Source: an uncultured Clostridia bacterium | GTDB lineage: Bacteria; Bacillota; Clostridia; Oscillospirales; Ruminococcaceae | Length of the DNA: 64,000 nt | Direction of reading: 5' to 3' | Assembly: GCA_947625375.1 (NCBI GenBank) | Contig: CANQOC010000004.1 | Location: forward strand, 1 to 64,000 | In this document: one piece after another, positions 24,810-33,739 of the stretch | Layout: each line of letters begins with the position of its first letter | How positions within the stretch are numbered: position 1 is the stretch's first letter | Notes under the pieces: generated by a model | Database searches by the model: none | What the model was told of the DNA's origin: nothing | The model's input: the letters and a program-made list of their open reading frames with translations, nothing else | Made by a program: the position numbers and the translations under genes

Positions 24810-25124
24810 ATGCAGATAGTTTTATGTATCGTGAGCGCGCTTTTCGGCGGACTGTCGCTTATCGCGGCGGGAAGTCAGATAAAGAGCGACAAGAAGTCGT
24901 CGGCGGGGTGGATTATGGCCGCAGGCTCGGCGGTCTTGATTGCCGCGGTGATTTGCAATATTGCCGGACTGAAGCTCGACGTTGCCGTTGCGGTCCTCGG
25001 CTGTGCCGCAATCTGTGCCGCGGCGATTATGAACGGCGTTAAGGGCAAGCAGCTTCACATTCAGCATCACATAATCCGAATCGCGCTGTCGGTTGTGCTT
25101 GCTGTCGGATTTGCGCTGCTGTGA
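24810..25124 (+). CDS. Small membrane protein, unknown function
   Basis: This 104-aa protein is almost entirely hydrophobic, with about four membrane segments (approximately 2-20, 32-51, 57-75 and 86-104) and a short basic loop SDKKSS after the first. No family is recognised. It begins 5 nt after the SDR stop without a clear ribosome binding site, so translation is probably coupled. The CPBP reading frame opens 7 nt downstream. Confidence 0.7.
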   Translation: MQIVLCIVSALFGGLSLIAAGSQIKSDKKSSAGWIMAAGSAVLIAAVICNIAGLKLDVAVAVLGCAAICAAAIMNGVKGKQLHIQHHIIRIALSVVLAVGFALL

Positions 25125-25150
25125 GTGCGTCATGGACTTTATAACTGTCG

Positions 25151-25175
25151 GCGAGGGCCTTTTGTGGGCCCTCGC
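25151..25175 (+). other. Strong hairpin at the 5' end of the CPBP reading frame
   Basis: GCGAGGGCC pairs perfectly with GGCCCTCGC over a 7-nt loop, directly before the in-frame TAG at 25177. The tail has too few T for a normal terminator. Confidence 0.7.
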
Positions 25176-25188
25176 TTAGTTCGGCGTA

Positions 25189-25794
25189 ATGCTTTTGTAC
25201 ACCGCATTGGACGTCGCGGTATGGCGGAAAATCGCGCCCAAGCGGGCGAAGCTTCTTGGCGTCGTTTCGACAGCGGTCTGCATAGGCGGATTTTTGTATA
25301 TTCTGACGTCGAAAACCGGCTATAAAATCAACATATTCGCCGGAATTTCCCATGCGGGGATATTGCTGGCGATAGGCTGCGCGGCGGCGATGTATCTTCT
25401 TCTTGACAGGTTTTTGGACCCGATTTTCGAGGGAATTCTCCCGCGAAGCGAGGACAGCTACTGCGAGACGCTCGGGCACCTTGCCGAGTCGCCGGTGCTG
25501 AGCTTTATTCAGGTATGCGTCCTCGCGCCGGTCATCGAGGAGATTCTGATGCGCGGATTCCTCCTCGGCGGGTTGTCGGTGAACTATGGCAAGCCGGCCG
25601 CGCTTATCATCTCGGCTGCGCTGTTCGCGCTGCTCCACTTCAATATGGTCCAGACGCTCTCGGCGTTCATCTGCGGACTCCTGCTCAGTCTGCTTTATCT
25701 TCGGACGGGGTCTGTCGCCTGCTGCATTGCCGCTCACGCGGGGTATAACGCGATTTCGTTTTTGGGGGAGATGAGGGGGAAAGGGAAAGGTTGA
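25189..25794 (+). CDS. CPBP-family intramembrane glutamic metalloprotease (5' end interrupted by an amber codon)
   Basis: This 201-aa membrane protein is of the CAAX protease/bacteriocin-processing group. Its motifs are VIEEILMRG (EExxxR), FALLHFN (FxxxH) and HAGYNAI (HxxxN), all in the C-terminal half among hydrophobic segments. The ATG at 25189 has no ribosome binding site. A better start is the ATG at 25132, 7 nt after the preceding gene. That frame reads MDFITVGEGLLWALA, then TAG (25177-25179), then continues in frame. The gene therefore seems to have a nonsense codon at position 16, or starts internally. TAG ends ruvX and the GNAT gene normally, so it is not generally recoded. Confidence 0.8.
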   Translation: MLLYTALDVAVWRKIAPKRAKLLGVVSTAVCIGGFLYILTSKTGYKINIFAGISHAGILLAIGCAAAMYLLLDRFLDPIFEGILPRSEDSYCETLGHLAESPVLSFIQVCVLAPVIEEILMRGFLLGGLSVNYGKPAALIISAALFALLHFNMVQTLSAFICGLLLSLLYLRTGSVACCIAAHAGYNAISFLGEMRGKGKG

Positions 25795-25834
25795 ATTTCC
25801 CTCCCCGCGAGAATTATTCTCTCTGAACGTGATA

Positions 25835-25863
25835 TTTACAAGCTCTGTTTCGGTCGGTATAAT
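25835..25863 (+). promoter_or_regulatory. Promoter of the XRE regulator gene, overlapped by an operator-like inverted repeat
   Basis: TTTACA (25835-25840), a 17-nt spacer and consensus TATAAT (25858-25863). An inverted repeat TTCGGTCG (25849-25856) / CGGCCGAA (25872-25879) straddles the -10, as expected for autoregulation. Confidence 0.75.
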
Positions 25864-25900
25864 TGATATATCGGCCGAAATATTTTTTGGGGGAACAGTT

Positions 25901-27385
25901 ATGAACCTTAATTTTGGAGCAAATCTTAAAAGACTTCGCCGCGAGCGGGACATGACCCAAGAGGAGCTTGCGGACGCGCTGGGGCTTTCCGTTCAAGCGA
26001 TAAGCCGCTACGAGACCGCCGCCGCATATCCCGACATCGAAATGCTGCCCGTGATTGCGGGGTACTTCGGAGTGACCGTCGACTACATTCTCGGAGTGTC
26101 GGAAAAGGAGCGCGAGAGTCGCCGCGATGACTATTATTCACGCTTTCGGGCGGCGGACAGCGCGGACGAACGGATTGAAATCCTCAACAAATGGCGCGCC
26201 GAATTTCCCGACGACTGGATGGCGGTTTATAATTCCATGATTGCCGTCGGCGAGCTTTCCGAGGAAAAGCGTGATATGAACGCGCTGCGCCAAATCGCCA
26301 AAAACGCACTCAGGCGGTGCACCGACCCCGTTTGGCACGACAGCCTGATTTACGGCTATCTCAATTCAGAGGACGACGAAAAGATCGCTCTCGACTTTAT
26401 CGACGAGTACGGCTCGGAGCGTGACGTCAGCAAGCTGAGGCTGATGAGCGGCTATTATCACGGCCGCGATGAAAGTAAGGAGCGCGCGCTTTATCAGTAT
26501 CAGATGTTTGTTCAGATAAACAATGTTCTGGATTTTCTGACGGCTTACCGAAACGTCGGCGATGTGCGAATGGCGATAGATGGCTGCGAGCAGGCGATTG
26601 ATATCCTGAAAAAGCTTTCCGCCAACCCCGACCTCACAAAGCCGGATAAATGGATTGACGCAAAGCTTCTGGCACTTCTTCGGCTCTCGAACAACTATCT
26701 TTTCTTTGATGACCGAAAAAACGGCTTTGAGGCGCTCAATACGGCGGTGTCGCTCATCGAAAATATGATAAACCTCCCCGACGGCACAAAAATAACCTGC
26801 GGGACGAAGCGGTTTGACTCTTTGGACTGCGTGACTCAAAAGGGCGCGACTCCCTGCGGCGGAGGCGACTGCCTCAGCATATTAAACGGACTCGCGATAA
26901 TCTTAAAATACGAAAATCTGCCGTTTGACGGAAAATGCCCTATCGATGAGCGAAACTTCTATCCGGCAGACTACAGGAGCATTATCACGGGCGCAAGCTG
27001 GCACAACTTCGCGAGATATAAGGACGACCCGGAGTATCAAAAGTATGTCGAGAGGGTCGAGCGCGCCGACGATGTCACCGACCGCAAAAACGTCGAATTT
27101 ATCCTGACGCACGGGGTCGTACAGAACCCGAACGGCGGGCGGCTCTGCGCCGTAAGAACCGTCGGGCGCGGCGGCAAAAGGCTGCTACATGTCCTCATCG
27201 AAAACCCGCAAAACGGCTTCACAAGGGCGCTTGAGCAGTTTTATGGGGCTGCGGAGCGCGAGGGCATAACCGAGTCCGAGGCGGTCATGACGGCAGACGG
27301 GAACCGAAAGATTGTTGATACGCCGCAGGAAGTGGTTGATTGGCTGAAATTAAACGGAATGGGAGCAGAACATAAACATAATTAA
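25901..27385 (+). CDS. XRE-family transcriptional regulator with long C-terminal region
   Basis: This 494-aa protein has an N-terminal helix-turn-helix (about 8-65; LRRERDMTQEELADALGLS...ISRYETAAAYPDI) of the XRE/Cro-CI type, followed by about 400 residues with no domain I can name. The middle part is helical with repeated A/L/Y pairs, possibly TPR-like (RNVGDVRMAIDGCEQAIDIL). A Cys-containing stretch GATPCGGGDCLSI comes after it. GGGGGA precedes the ATG at 25901; the frame is open 24 codons upstream without a site and across the promoter. The inverted repeat at the promoter suggests autoregulation. It may sense a ligand or protein partner through the C-terminus. Confidence 0.85.
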   Translation: MNLNFGANLKRLRRERDMTQEELADALGLSVQAISRYETAAAYPDIEMLPVIAGYFGVTVDYILGVSEKERESRRDDYYSRFRAADSADERIEILNKWRAEFPDDWMAVYNSMIAVGELSEEKRDMNALRQIAKNALRRCTDPVWHDSLIYGYLNSEDDEKIALDFIDEYGSERDVSKLRLMSGYYHGRDESKERALYQYQMFVQINNVLDFLTAYRNVGDVRMAIDGCEQAIDILKKLSANPDLTKPDKWIDAKLLALLRLSNNYLFFDDRKNGFEALNTAVSLIENMINLPDGTKITCGTKRFDSLDCVTQKGATPCGGGDCLSILNGLAIILKYENLPFDGKCPIDERNFYPADYRSIITGASWHNFARYKDDPEYQKYVERVERADDVTDRKNVEFILTHGVVQNPNGGRLCAVRTVGRGGKRLLHVLIENPQNGFTRALEQFYGAAEREGITESEAVMTADGNRKIVDTPQEVVDWLKLNGMGAEHKHN

Positions 27386-27461
27386 CAAAACCGCCGATTT
27401 TCACGCGCTCTCGGCTACCTCTCCGAAAAAAGGGCCGGGGCGCATGATACGGCGATAACGC

Positions 27462-27668
27462 TTATAATTCGTAAAACTCAAACAGCTCTTCGACGGTTGT
27501 ATCAAATACTGCGGCAATATCCATAGCGAGCTTCAACGACGGATTATACTGTCCTTTTTCGAGACGGATAATAGTCTCGCGGCGGACGCCCACAAGCTCT
27601 GCGAGCTCGTCCTGCTTCATGTTCAGCCGCGCCCGATGCTCTTTGATTTTCGTTTTCAGCACAGCCAT
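27462..27668 (-). CDS. Small XRE-family HTH regulator
   Basis: This 68-aa protein consists of one helix-turn-helix domain ([20 protein letters not shown]...[15 protein letters not shown]), similar to the YgzD-like small Cro/CI regulators. Its start overlaps the stop of the membrane gene upstream (TAATG), so the two are translationally coupled. Such pairs of a small XRE protein and a membrane protein are common in Firmicutes. It probably binds the AAAAGTGAT/ATCACTTTT palindrome at its own promoter. Confidence 0.9.
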   Translation of the reverse strand: MAVLKTKIKEHRARLNMKQDELAELVGVRRETIIRLEKGQYNPSLKLAMDIAAVFDTTVEELFEFYEL

Positions 27669-28045
27669 TATTCAGCCTTCTCCTCGCTTTCCAGCGCTCT
27701 GTCAAAAATAAGAAACAGCAAGCTTCGCAAAAAAAGAGCCGCGCAGATGATAATAAGATATCGGGCAGCGGGTATGGGGTGAAAGCGTCCGCGCATATAC
27801 AGCATGACGAGTGCAGCAATCAGCGTCCACATGACAGCGGTATTCGCTTTGGCGAGATGCTGTCTGGCAAGTTCGTCATTTTTCTCAAACCTGCCGCCAA
27901 AGCACAGCACCACAAATACCGGCAAAAAGTGGAACCAGTCGCCCCAGTTGTCCATAAATATGATAATCAGCATGGTGAACAGCGACAATGCGGCAAAAAA
28001 TGCGTGATATAATCTGAGTGACCTTATTTTATTTTCTTTTTTCAT
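27668..28045 (-). CDS. Small membrane protein paired with an XRE regulator
   Basis: This 125-aa protein has four probable membrane segments (about 17-30, 37-48, 69-84 and 91-112) and a charged tail. [19 protein letters not shown] loop between segments 2 and 3 carries most of the charge. I recognise it only as the kind of membrane protein that accompanies small XRE regulators. It is transcribed from a perfect TTGACA-17-TATAAT promoter with an operator-like palindrome, and its stop overlaps the regulator start by 1 nt. Confidence 0.82.
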   Translation of the reverse strand: MKKENKIRSLRLYHAFFAALSLFTMLIIIFMDNWGDWFHFLPVFVVLCFGGRFEKNDELARQHLAKANTAVMWTLIAALVMLYMRGRFHPIPAARYLIIICAALFLRSLLFLIFDRALESEEKAE

Positions 28046-28089
28046 AGCAATCGCTCCTTAATGTGATTTATTTATCTCTTTATGTTACA

Positions 28090-28118
28090 ATTATATCACT
28101 TTCAAGACTTGCTGTCAA
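28090..28118 (-). promoter_or_regulatory. Consensus promoter of the membrane protein-XRE pair
   Basis: On the minus strand TTGACA (28118-28113), a 17-nt spacer and TATAAT (28095-28090). The bases before the -10 (AAAGTGA) repeat half of the nearby palindrome. Confidence 0.9.
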
Positions 28119-28121
28119 GAG

Positions 28122-28145
28122 AAAAGTGATGAATTTATCACTTTT
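28122..28145. promoter_or_regulatory. Palindromic operator upstream of the membrane protein-XRE pair
   Basis: AAAAGTGAT (28122-28130) and ATCACTTTT (28137-28145) form a 9+9 inverted repeat 4 nt from the -35. A third half-site AAAGTGA lies in the promoter spacer next to the -10. This is a likely binding site for the small XRE protein. Confidence 0.7.
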
Positions 28146-28344
28146 GTGAAATCTCACAAATTAAACCGTAGTTTTGCGTGCAGAGAATACAAAAATGGCG
28201 CGTGGGAGTTAATGAGGACGAGGAGCGAGAGGGCATAACCGAGTCCGAGGCGGTTCTCTGTCAGAATCGACCGATTTCCGCCGACTTATTTTCTTATATA
28301 ATTCTGACCTCTGCCCTCTCACTTCTGTCTTCTCAATGCCCCGC
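28146..28344. other. Gene-free stretch with a copied gene fragment and an octamer tract
   Basis: Bases about 28223-28253 are a near-perfect copy (one mismatch in 31) of 27254-27284 inside the XRE regulator gene, read in the same frame (EREGITESEAV). Bases 28297-28336 carry a pyrimidine-rich tract that is the reverse of the purine octamer module. No intact gene is present. Confidence 0.65.
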
Positions 28345-28373
28345 TTGCGTTTTCGGCGGGAATATGGTATCAT
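28345..28373 (+). promoter_or_regulatory. Promoter of the ABC-F gene
   Basis: TTGCGT (28345-28350), a 17-nt spacer and TATCAT (28368-28373) lie 29 nt before the start. Confidence 0.65.
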
Positions 28374-28402
28374 GGCGGTAGAAAAGGGAAAGGACAGTTG
28401 AT

Positions 28403-30322
28403 ATGCTTTTGAGCGCTGAACATATATGGAAATACTTTGAGGCGGATATCCCGACGCTGGAGGACATCAGCTTCTCGATTGAAAAGGGCGACCGAATCGG
28501 GCTCGTCGGGGTGAACGGCTGTGGGAAGACCACGCTTTTAAACATCATCACCGACCGAATCGGCTTTGACCCGACCCCCGGAGGGGACGGCGCCGTGAAC
28601 GTCGCGCGGGACTGCACCGTCGGTTACCTTGAACAGAACAGCGGAATGGGCGGCGAAAATACCGTCGACTTTGAAATGCACAGACCGTTTTCGGCGCTTC
28701 TTGACGAATACCGGAGAATCGAGGAGCTGTCCGAAAAAATGCCGCTTCTTTCGGGAGATGACCTTGAAAACGCGGCGGCGGAGTATGCGAAGCTTAGCGC
28801 GCACTTTGAGGCGAACGACGGGTATCTTATCGACGTGAAAATAAACACCGTGCTCGGCGGAATGGGGTTCGCGGGGATTGACCGTCAGAGAAAAATCAGC
28901 TCGCTCTCGGGCGGCGAACGGACGAGAATGGCGCTTTGCAAGCTTTTGCTCGAATCGCCCGACCTCCTTATTCTCGACGAGCCGACGAATCACCTCGACC
29001 TTGAATCGACAATGTGGCTCGAGGGGTATCTTTCGGACTATAAGGGCGCGGTGCTTGTCGTGTCGCACAACCGGTATTTTTTGGACAAGCTTTGCACCCG
29101 GATTTTTGAGCTTGAGGACCGCAGGCTGAACATCTATAAGGGCAATTACACGGCGTATCTCCGGCTTAAAAAGGCGGAGAACGAGCGCCGCGAAAAGCTT
29201 TATGAACAGCAGCAGCAAAAAATCAGGGAGCTTCAGTTTTACATCGACAAAAACCGCGTCTCGGCGACGTCGGCGAAACAGGCGAAGAACAAGCAGCACA
29301 TGCTCGACAGAATCGTCGAGGAGGGCGTCGAAAAGCCGAAGAAGCCGAAGCGTCCGCCGAAAATCCGACTTGAATACGACATCGTCCCGCCGAAGGAGGT
29401 CCTTTCGGTAAACGGGGTTGACATATCGGTCGGCGAGGGCGATGCGCGCAGGACGCTTATCGGGTCGCTCAGCCTCGAAATCCGTCGGGGCGAAAAGGTC
29501 GGAATCATCGGACCGAACGGCGTCGGGAAGTCGTCTATCCTCAAGACAATCCAGAACATCAACCCGCACGAGAGCGGCACGGTCAGGTGGGCGCAGAACG
29601 TAAAAATCGCGTATTTTGACCAAAAAAACGAGGAGCTTGACCCGCGCAACACCGTCATCGAGGAGGTTCACCGGAGGTATCCGCGAATGAACGACGCCGA
29701 AATCCGAACGCTTCTGGGCGGGGTGCTCCTCACCGGGGAGAACGTCTTTAAGCCGGTCGGGGTCATCAGCGGGGGCGAGAAGACGAAGCTGAGCTTTGCG
29801 ATAATGATGCTCCGCCGCGGGAATGTCCTTATCCTTGACGAGCCGACGAACCACCTTGACTCGGCGACCTGTGAGGTGCTTGAGGACGCGCTCGTCGAAT
29901 TTGACGGGACGATGATTCTCGTCTCGCACGACCGGTATCTTTTGAACAAGGTCGTGACGCGGATTATCGAGGTCACGCCGAACGGCGTTAAAAGCTATGA
30001 GGGGAATTTTGACAGCTACATCGCCGCGAAGGAGCTTGAGGCGGAGACCGCGCCGAAGCCGGCGGAGGCGGTAAAAAAGGAGCCGAAGAAGCAGTACCGC
30101 ACCCGCGAGCAGCGCGCCGCCGACGCCAAGCGGAAGCAGGAGCACCGCGACGCCGAGGAGCGAATCGACGCGCTCGAGGCCGAAATCAAGGAGATTGAGG
30201 CGGCCCTCGCCGACCCGGCAGTCGGCGGTGACTATCAGAAGGTCGCCGAGCTCTGCGAAAGGCTGGAGGAGGCGAAGCGGGAGGTTGAAGAGATGATGGA
30301 AGTGTGGCTTAGGGGGGAATAG
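28403..30322 (+). CDS. ABC-F family ATPase (ribosome-associated, Uup/EttA type)
   Basis: This 639-aa soluble protein contains two ABC ATPase domains and no membrane segment. The first has GVNGCGKTT and LSGGERTRMALCKLL with LDEPTNHLDLEST. The second has GPNGVGKSS and ISGGEKTKLSFAIMM with LDEPTNHLD. A charged interdomain linker (about 245-300) and a C-terminal Lys/Glu coiled coil (about 555-639) complete the ABC-F pattern. Members act on the ribosome in translation or antibiotic protection; subfamily cannot be fixed here. AAAGGA lies 11 nt upstream of the ATG. It is monocistronic, with a hairpin terminator at 30433. Confidence 0.93.
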   Translation: MLLSAEHIWKYFEADIPTLEDISFSIEKGDRIGLVGVNGCGKTTLLNIITDRIGFDPTPGGDGAVNVARDCTVGYLEQNSGMGGENTVDFEMHRPFSALLDEYRRIEELSEKMPLLSGDDLENAAAEYAKLSAHFEANDGYLIDVKINTVLGGMGFAGIDRQRKISSLSGGERTRMALCKLLLESPDLLILDEPTNHLDLESTMWLEGYLSDYKGAVLVVSHNRYFLDKLCTRIFELEDRRLNIYKGNYTAYLRLKKAENERREKLYEQQQQKIRELQFYIDKNRVSATSAKQAKNKQHMLDRIVEEGVEKPKKPKRPPKIRLEYDIVPPKEVLSVNGVDISVGEGDARRTLIGSLSLEIRRGEKVGIIGPNGVGKSSILKTIQNINPHESGTVRWAQNVKIAYFDQKNEELDPRNTVIEEVHRRYPRMNDAEIRTLLGGVLLTGENVFKPVGVISGGEKTKLSFAIMMLRRGNVLILDEPTNHLDSATCEVLEDALVEFDGTMILVSHDRYLLNKVVTRIIEVTPNGVKSYEGNFDSYIAAKELEAETAPKPAEAVKKEPKKQYRTREQRAADAKRKQEHRDAEERIDALEAEIKEIEAALADPAVGGDYQKVAELCERLEEAKREVEEMMEVWLRGE

Positions 30323-30432
30323 GGAGTAACCTGCTCATAGCTTTCCTGCGATTATAGCGGCGAAGTCTCGTTTTCACTGCTGTTTGATTTGTGTCGGAGG
30401 ACGTCGGAGAAAATATAATATGATTAAAAATG

Positions 30433-30452
30433 CCCCGGCCGCGCGGTCGGGG
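30433..30452 (+). terminator. Hairpin terminator after the ABC-F gene
   Basis: A near-perfect 20-nt palindrome CCCCGGCCGC/GCGGTCGGGG is followed by TTATTTAT about 110 nt past the stop of the ABC-F gene. Confidence 0.6.
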
Positions 30453-30570
30453 TTATTTATATCTATAGGGAAATTCACGCCTGCCATAACACCTCAAAAG
30501 ATTGCACCGCGCTGTAACTCTTGGGGCGGGGTCTCCATATTATGAAGAAAAAAGCAACGGAGGCAATGTT

Positions 30571-31620
30571 ATGCAAGGCAAAGCGTATTTTTTGGGATGT
30601 CCGACGCCGGACGGGTTTGAGACGCGGTTCGGAGACGAAATCAGGTCGGGAAAATATTTCACCTATATAATCAAGGGCGGCCCCGGGACCGGCAAGTCGA
30701 CGCTTATGAAGCGGCTTGCGTCCGAGCTTTCGGACCTCGACACCGCCGAGCTCTATTACTGCTCGAGCGACCCCGATTCGCTCGACGCGGTCATCTTCAG
30801 GAAGCTCGGACTGATTTTCGTCGACGGCACGTCGCCGCACGTCTTCGAGCCGGTCTATCCGGGCGCGAGAGAGCGCCTTTTGGACCTCGGACGCTTTTGG
30901 AACGGCGGTCTTCTTAGGGCGGACGCGGCGGGAGTCATCGCGGACAGCGACGAAAACGCGCGTCTTCACCAGCGCGCGAAGCGGTACCTCTCGGCGGTGC
31001 ACAGCCTTGGAGCGGAAATCCGCGCAATCGGCGACTCGGCACTTCTGAACGACAAGCTTGACGGCTTCGCGAAGCGGTTCGGCGCAAGGCTCTTCCCGAA
31101 GCGCGGCGGCGAGGGAAAAATCTCGCTCAAACAGATTACGTCGATAACGCCGAAGGGCGTGATGACGCAGTATTCCGCGTTCGAGACCGGCGAGGTTTAC
31201 GTCGTTTCGGATTCGTATTTCGGGGTCACGGACATTCTGCTCAAAAGCCTTTCGGCGAGGGCGTGCGACGCGGGATATGACGTCGTCGTCTCGAAAAACG
31301 CGCTTCTGCCCGGCTGTTCATATGAGCACATGGTCGTGCCGGAGCTCGGGATTTCGATTGTTTCGGTGGAGACGGCCGACCGCCTCGACGGGCGGAAAAT
31401 CAACGCCCTGCGGTTCTATGACCGCGACGCCCTTCGCGAACGCCGCCGGAGGTTTATGTTCAACCTCGGGGCAAGGCGCGAGCTCGTCTATGCCGCGGCG
31501 GAGTCGCTCGCGCGGGCAAAATCCGTCCACGACGACCTCGAACGGCACTACATCGGCGCGATGGATTTCGAGGCGCTTAAGGCAGAGGGTGACGAACTGA
31601 TTAAAACGATAAGAGGGTAA
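30571..31620 (+). CDS. PRK06851-like P-loop ATPase, uncharacterised
   Basis: This 349-aa protein begins with a clear Walker A (IIKGGPGTGKSTLMK, about 32-46) followed by the segment YYCSSDPDSLDAVI typical of the uncharacterised PRK06851 ATPases. Family members usually repeat the P-loop unit. The second half here keeps the layout (ITPKGVMTQ...CDAGYDVVVSKN...VVPELGISIVSVE), but its P-loop position reads VVSDSYFGVTDILLK, without GKS/T, so the second site looks inactive. GGAGG lies 7 nt before the ATG at 30571. It is monocistronic. Confidence 0.82.
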   Translation: MQGKAYFLGCPTPDGFETRFGDEIRSGKYFTYIIKGGPGTGKSTLMKRLASELSDLDTAELYYCSSDPDSLDAVIFRKLGLIFVDGTSPHVFEPVYPGARERLLDLGRFWNGGLLRADAAGVIADSDENARLHQRAKRYLSAVHSLGAEIRAIGDSALLNDKLDGFAKRFGARLFPKRGGEGKISLKQITSITPKGVMTQYSAFETGEVYVVSDSYFGVTDILLKSLSARACDAGYDVVVSKNALLPGCSYEHMVVPELGISIVSVETADRLDGRKINALRFYDRDALRERRRRFMFNLGARRELVYAAAESLARAKSVHDDLERHYIGAMDFEALKAEGDELIKTIRG

Positions 31621-31625
31621 GAAAA

Positions 31626-31661
31626 ACAGGTACGGCGTTTTCACCGTACCTGTGTTTTTTT
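31626..31661. terminator. Bidirectional terminator between the ATPase gene and ftsH
   Basis: ACAGGTACGG pairs with CCGTACCTGT over an 8-nt loop, with T7 on the plus strand and an A run before the stem for the minus strand. It also ends the long ftsH operon. Confidence 0.9.
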
Positions 31662-31670
31662 GAAATGATA

Positions 31671-33689
31671 TCAGGCTGTAGGTTGTGCGTCCGTTCCGGG
31701 GTCAACCGCTGTCCCCTCTTCGGCCTCTTCCTTTGTAGGCTCGGGGGCGATGACGGCGCCGTCGGAGGGGGCGTCACCGTCGGAATGAGCGGCGCTGTTG
31801 GCATCGGGAGCTGGGGCATCGGGGTCGCCGCCGGCCATGAGGGTCGCAAACTGCTCCCCGTTGATTTTTTCGTGGAGGATAAGGTACTCCGCGACGCGGG
31901 TGAGCTGTTCCTTATGCTCGGAGAGAATCTCCTGTGCGCGGTCATAGGCCGAATGGATTATCGCGCGAATCTCGGAGTCAATCTCGGAGGCGATGACCTC
32001 GGAATAGGTCTTCGTCGAGTTATAGTCGCGGCCGAGGAAGACCTCGTTGTCGTCGTGACCGTATACGACCGGGCCGAGCTTATCCGAGAAGCCGTAGCGG
32101 GTGACCATGTTCCTTGCGGTGTCGGTCGCGCGCTCGATGTCGTTCGACGCGCCGGTCGAGATGTCGTCAAGAATCAGCTTTTCGGCCGCGCGTCCGCCGA
32201 GCAGCGTAACGATATTCTCGTTCATCTCGGTGCGCGAGACGTAAGACTTGTCGTGCTCGGGAAGGGACATTGTATAGCCGCCGGCGGCGCCTCTCGGGAT
32301 AATCGAGACCTCGGTGACCTTATCCTGTGTCGGGCAGTAGTAGTGGCACACGGCGTGCCCCGCTTCGTGATATGCCGTGAGGCGCTTTTCCTCGGGAAGC
32401 ACAACGCGCGACTTCTTTTCGGGACCCGCGATGACCTTGATAGACGCATCGCTGAGGTCCTGTGCCGTAATCGCCTTTCTTCCCCTCTTTACGGCAAGAA
32501 GCGCGGCCTCGTTGATGAGGTTTGCGAGGTCGGCGCCGGTGAAGCCGACGGTCGCCGCCGCAACCTGTTTAAAGTCAACGTCGGGGGCGAGCGGCTTGTT
32601 CTTGGCGTGAACCTTTAAAATAGCCTCTCTTCCCTTGATGTCGGGATAGTTCACATATACCTGACGGTCAAAGCGACCGGGTCTTAAAAGAGCGGGGTCA
32701 AGAACGTCGCGGCGGTTTGTCGCGGCCATGACGATGACCGACTCGTTTACGGTGAAGCCGTCCATTTCGACGAGAAGCTGGTTCAGGGTCTGTTCCCTTT
32801 CGTCGTGACCTCCGCCGAGACCCGCGCCTCTGCGCCGTCCGACGGCATCTATCTCATCAATAAAGATTATCGACGGCGAAGCTTTTTTTGCCTGGTCGAA
32901 GAGGTCTCTTACCCTCGCGGCGCCGACGCCGACATAGAGCTCGAGGAAGTCCGAGCCGGAAATCGAGAAGAACGGGACTCCCGCTTCGCCGGCGACAGCC
33001 TTGGCAAGAAGGGTTTTACCGTTGCCGGGAGGGCCGACAAGGAGCACGCCCTTCGGTATCTTTGCGCCGATGCTCTTATATTTCGACGGGTCCTTTAAAA
33101 GCTCGACGATTTCCTGAAGCTCGGCCTTTTCCTCGTCCGCTCCGGCAACGTCGTCGAAGGTGACTTTTCCCTCGCCGGTGTTCTCGCCGACCCTGACGTT
33201 TGCCTTGCCTACGGTGTTAATCCTGCCGGCGGAGAAGCTTCGGGACATCGAGATGCAGACGAACACTAAAAGTCCTATCATCAGGAGCGTCGGGATAAGG
33301 TTCAGCCAAATCGAGCTGTCAGACGCGGGGATAAGGCGGTATTCGAGCGGCTCGTCGGGATATTTCGCGTTATAGGCGAGGCGGTAGTTTCCCTCTTCAA
33401 AGTGATTCCCCTCGCCGAAAAGCTCGTCATAGAAGACACTCACGTTCGGGACTTTGTATGAATGAGCCTCTTCCTCGCCGCGGAGGCGGTATTCGAGGCT
33501 TCCCGAGCCGAGGTTAAGGTTGAATTCCGAGACCTCGAGGCGGTCGAAGCAGCCGATGATTTCGGAGTATTCGGGAGTCTCGTCGGTGCCGACAAGTCCC
33601 CTTACGCCGATAAACACGATAATCAGGATAAGTGCCGCAAGGAGGATATATGAGAGCGGCGCTTTAAAGCTTTTGTTGTTGTGAACCAA
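31671..33689 (-). CDS. ftsH: ATP-dependent zinc metalloprotease FtsH
   Basis: This 672-aa membrane AAA+ protease degrades misassembled membrane proteins and regulators. Two membrane segments flank an extracytoplasmic region (about 13-31 and 132-152). The AAA domain has GPPGNGKT and the second region of homology ([22 protein letters not shown]). The M41 protease has [11 protein letters not shown]. The C-terminal tail beyond about 620 is acidic and Ala/Pro-rich. The start is a TTG at 33687-33689, 6 nt after AGAGGA; no better ATG lies nearby. It is the last gene of the rnj-gdpP-rplI-dnaB-tilS-hpt-ftsH run; tilS-hpt-ftsH is a classical Firmicute order. Confidence 0.96.
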   Translation of the reverse strand: MVHNNKSFKAPLSYILLAALILIIVFIGVRGLVGTDETPEYSEIIGCFDRLEVSEFNLNLGSGSLEYRLRGEEEAHSYKVPNVSVFYDELFGEGNHFEEGNYRLAYNAKYPDEPLEYRLIPASDSSIWLNLIPTLLMIGLLVFVCISMSRSFSAGRINTVGKANVRVGENTGEGKVTFDDVAGADEEKAELQEIVELLKDPSKYKSIGAKIPKGVLLVGPPGNGKTLLAKAVAGEAGVPFFSISGSDFLELYVGVGAARVRDLFDQAKKASPSIIFIDEIDAVGRRRGAGLGGGHDEREQTLNQLLVEMDGFTVNESVIVMAATNRRDVLDPALLRPGRFDRQVYVNYPDIKGREAILKVHAKNKPLAPDVDFKQVAAATVGFTGADLANLINEAALLAVKRGRKAITAQDLSDASIKVIAGPEKKSRVVLPEEKRLTAYHEAGHAVCHYYCPTQDKVTEVSIIPRGAAGGYTMSLPEHDKSYVSRTEMNENIVTLLGGRAAEKLILDDISTGASNDIERATDTARNMVTRYGFSDKLGPVVYGHDDNEVFLGRDYNSTKTYSEVIASEIDSEIRAIIHSAYDRAQEILSEHKEQLTRVAEYLILHEKINGEQFATLMAGGDPDAPAPDANSAAHSDGDAPSDGAVIAPEPTKEEAEEGTAVDPGTDAQPTA

Positions 33690-33739
33690 TTTATTTCCTC
33701 TTTTCTTGCCTTTGCTTGACGGCTCTGCCGTCCGGCGGA

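Noticed and set aside
28538..30145. 535-codon minus-strand frame inside the ABC-F gene
   Set aside because: It is antisense to both ATPase domains and has no recognisable motif or ribosome binding site.
31665..32618. 317-codon plus-strand frame opposite ftsH
   Set aside because: It is antisense to the FtsH protease and AAA domains; no ribosome binding site.
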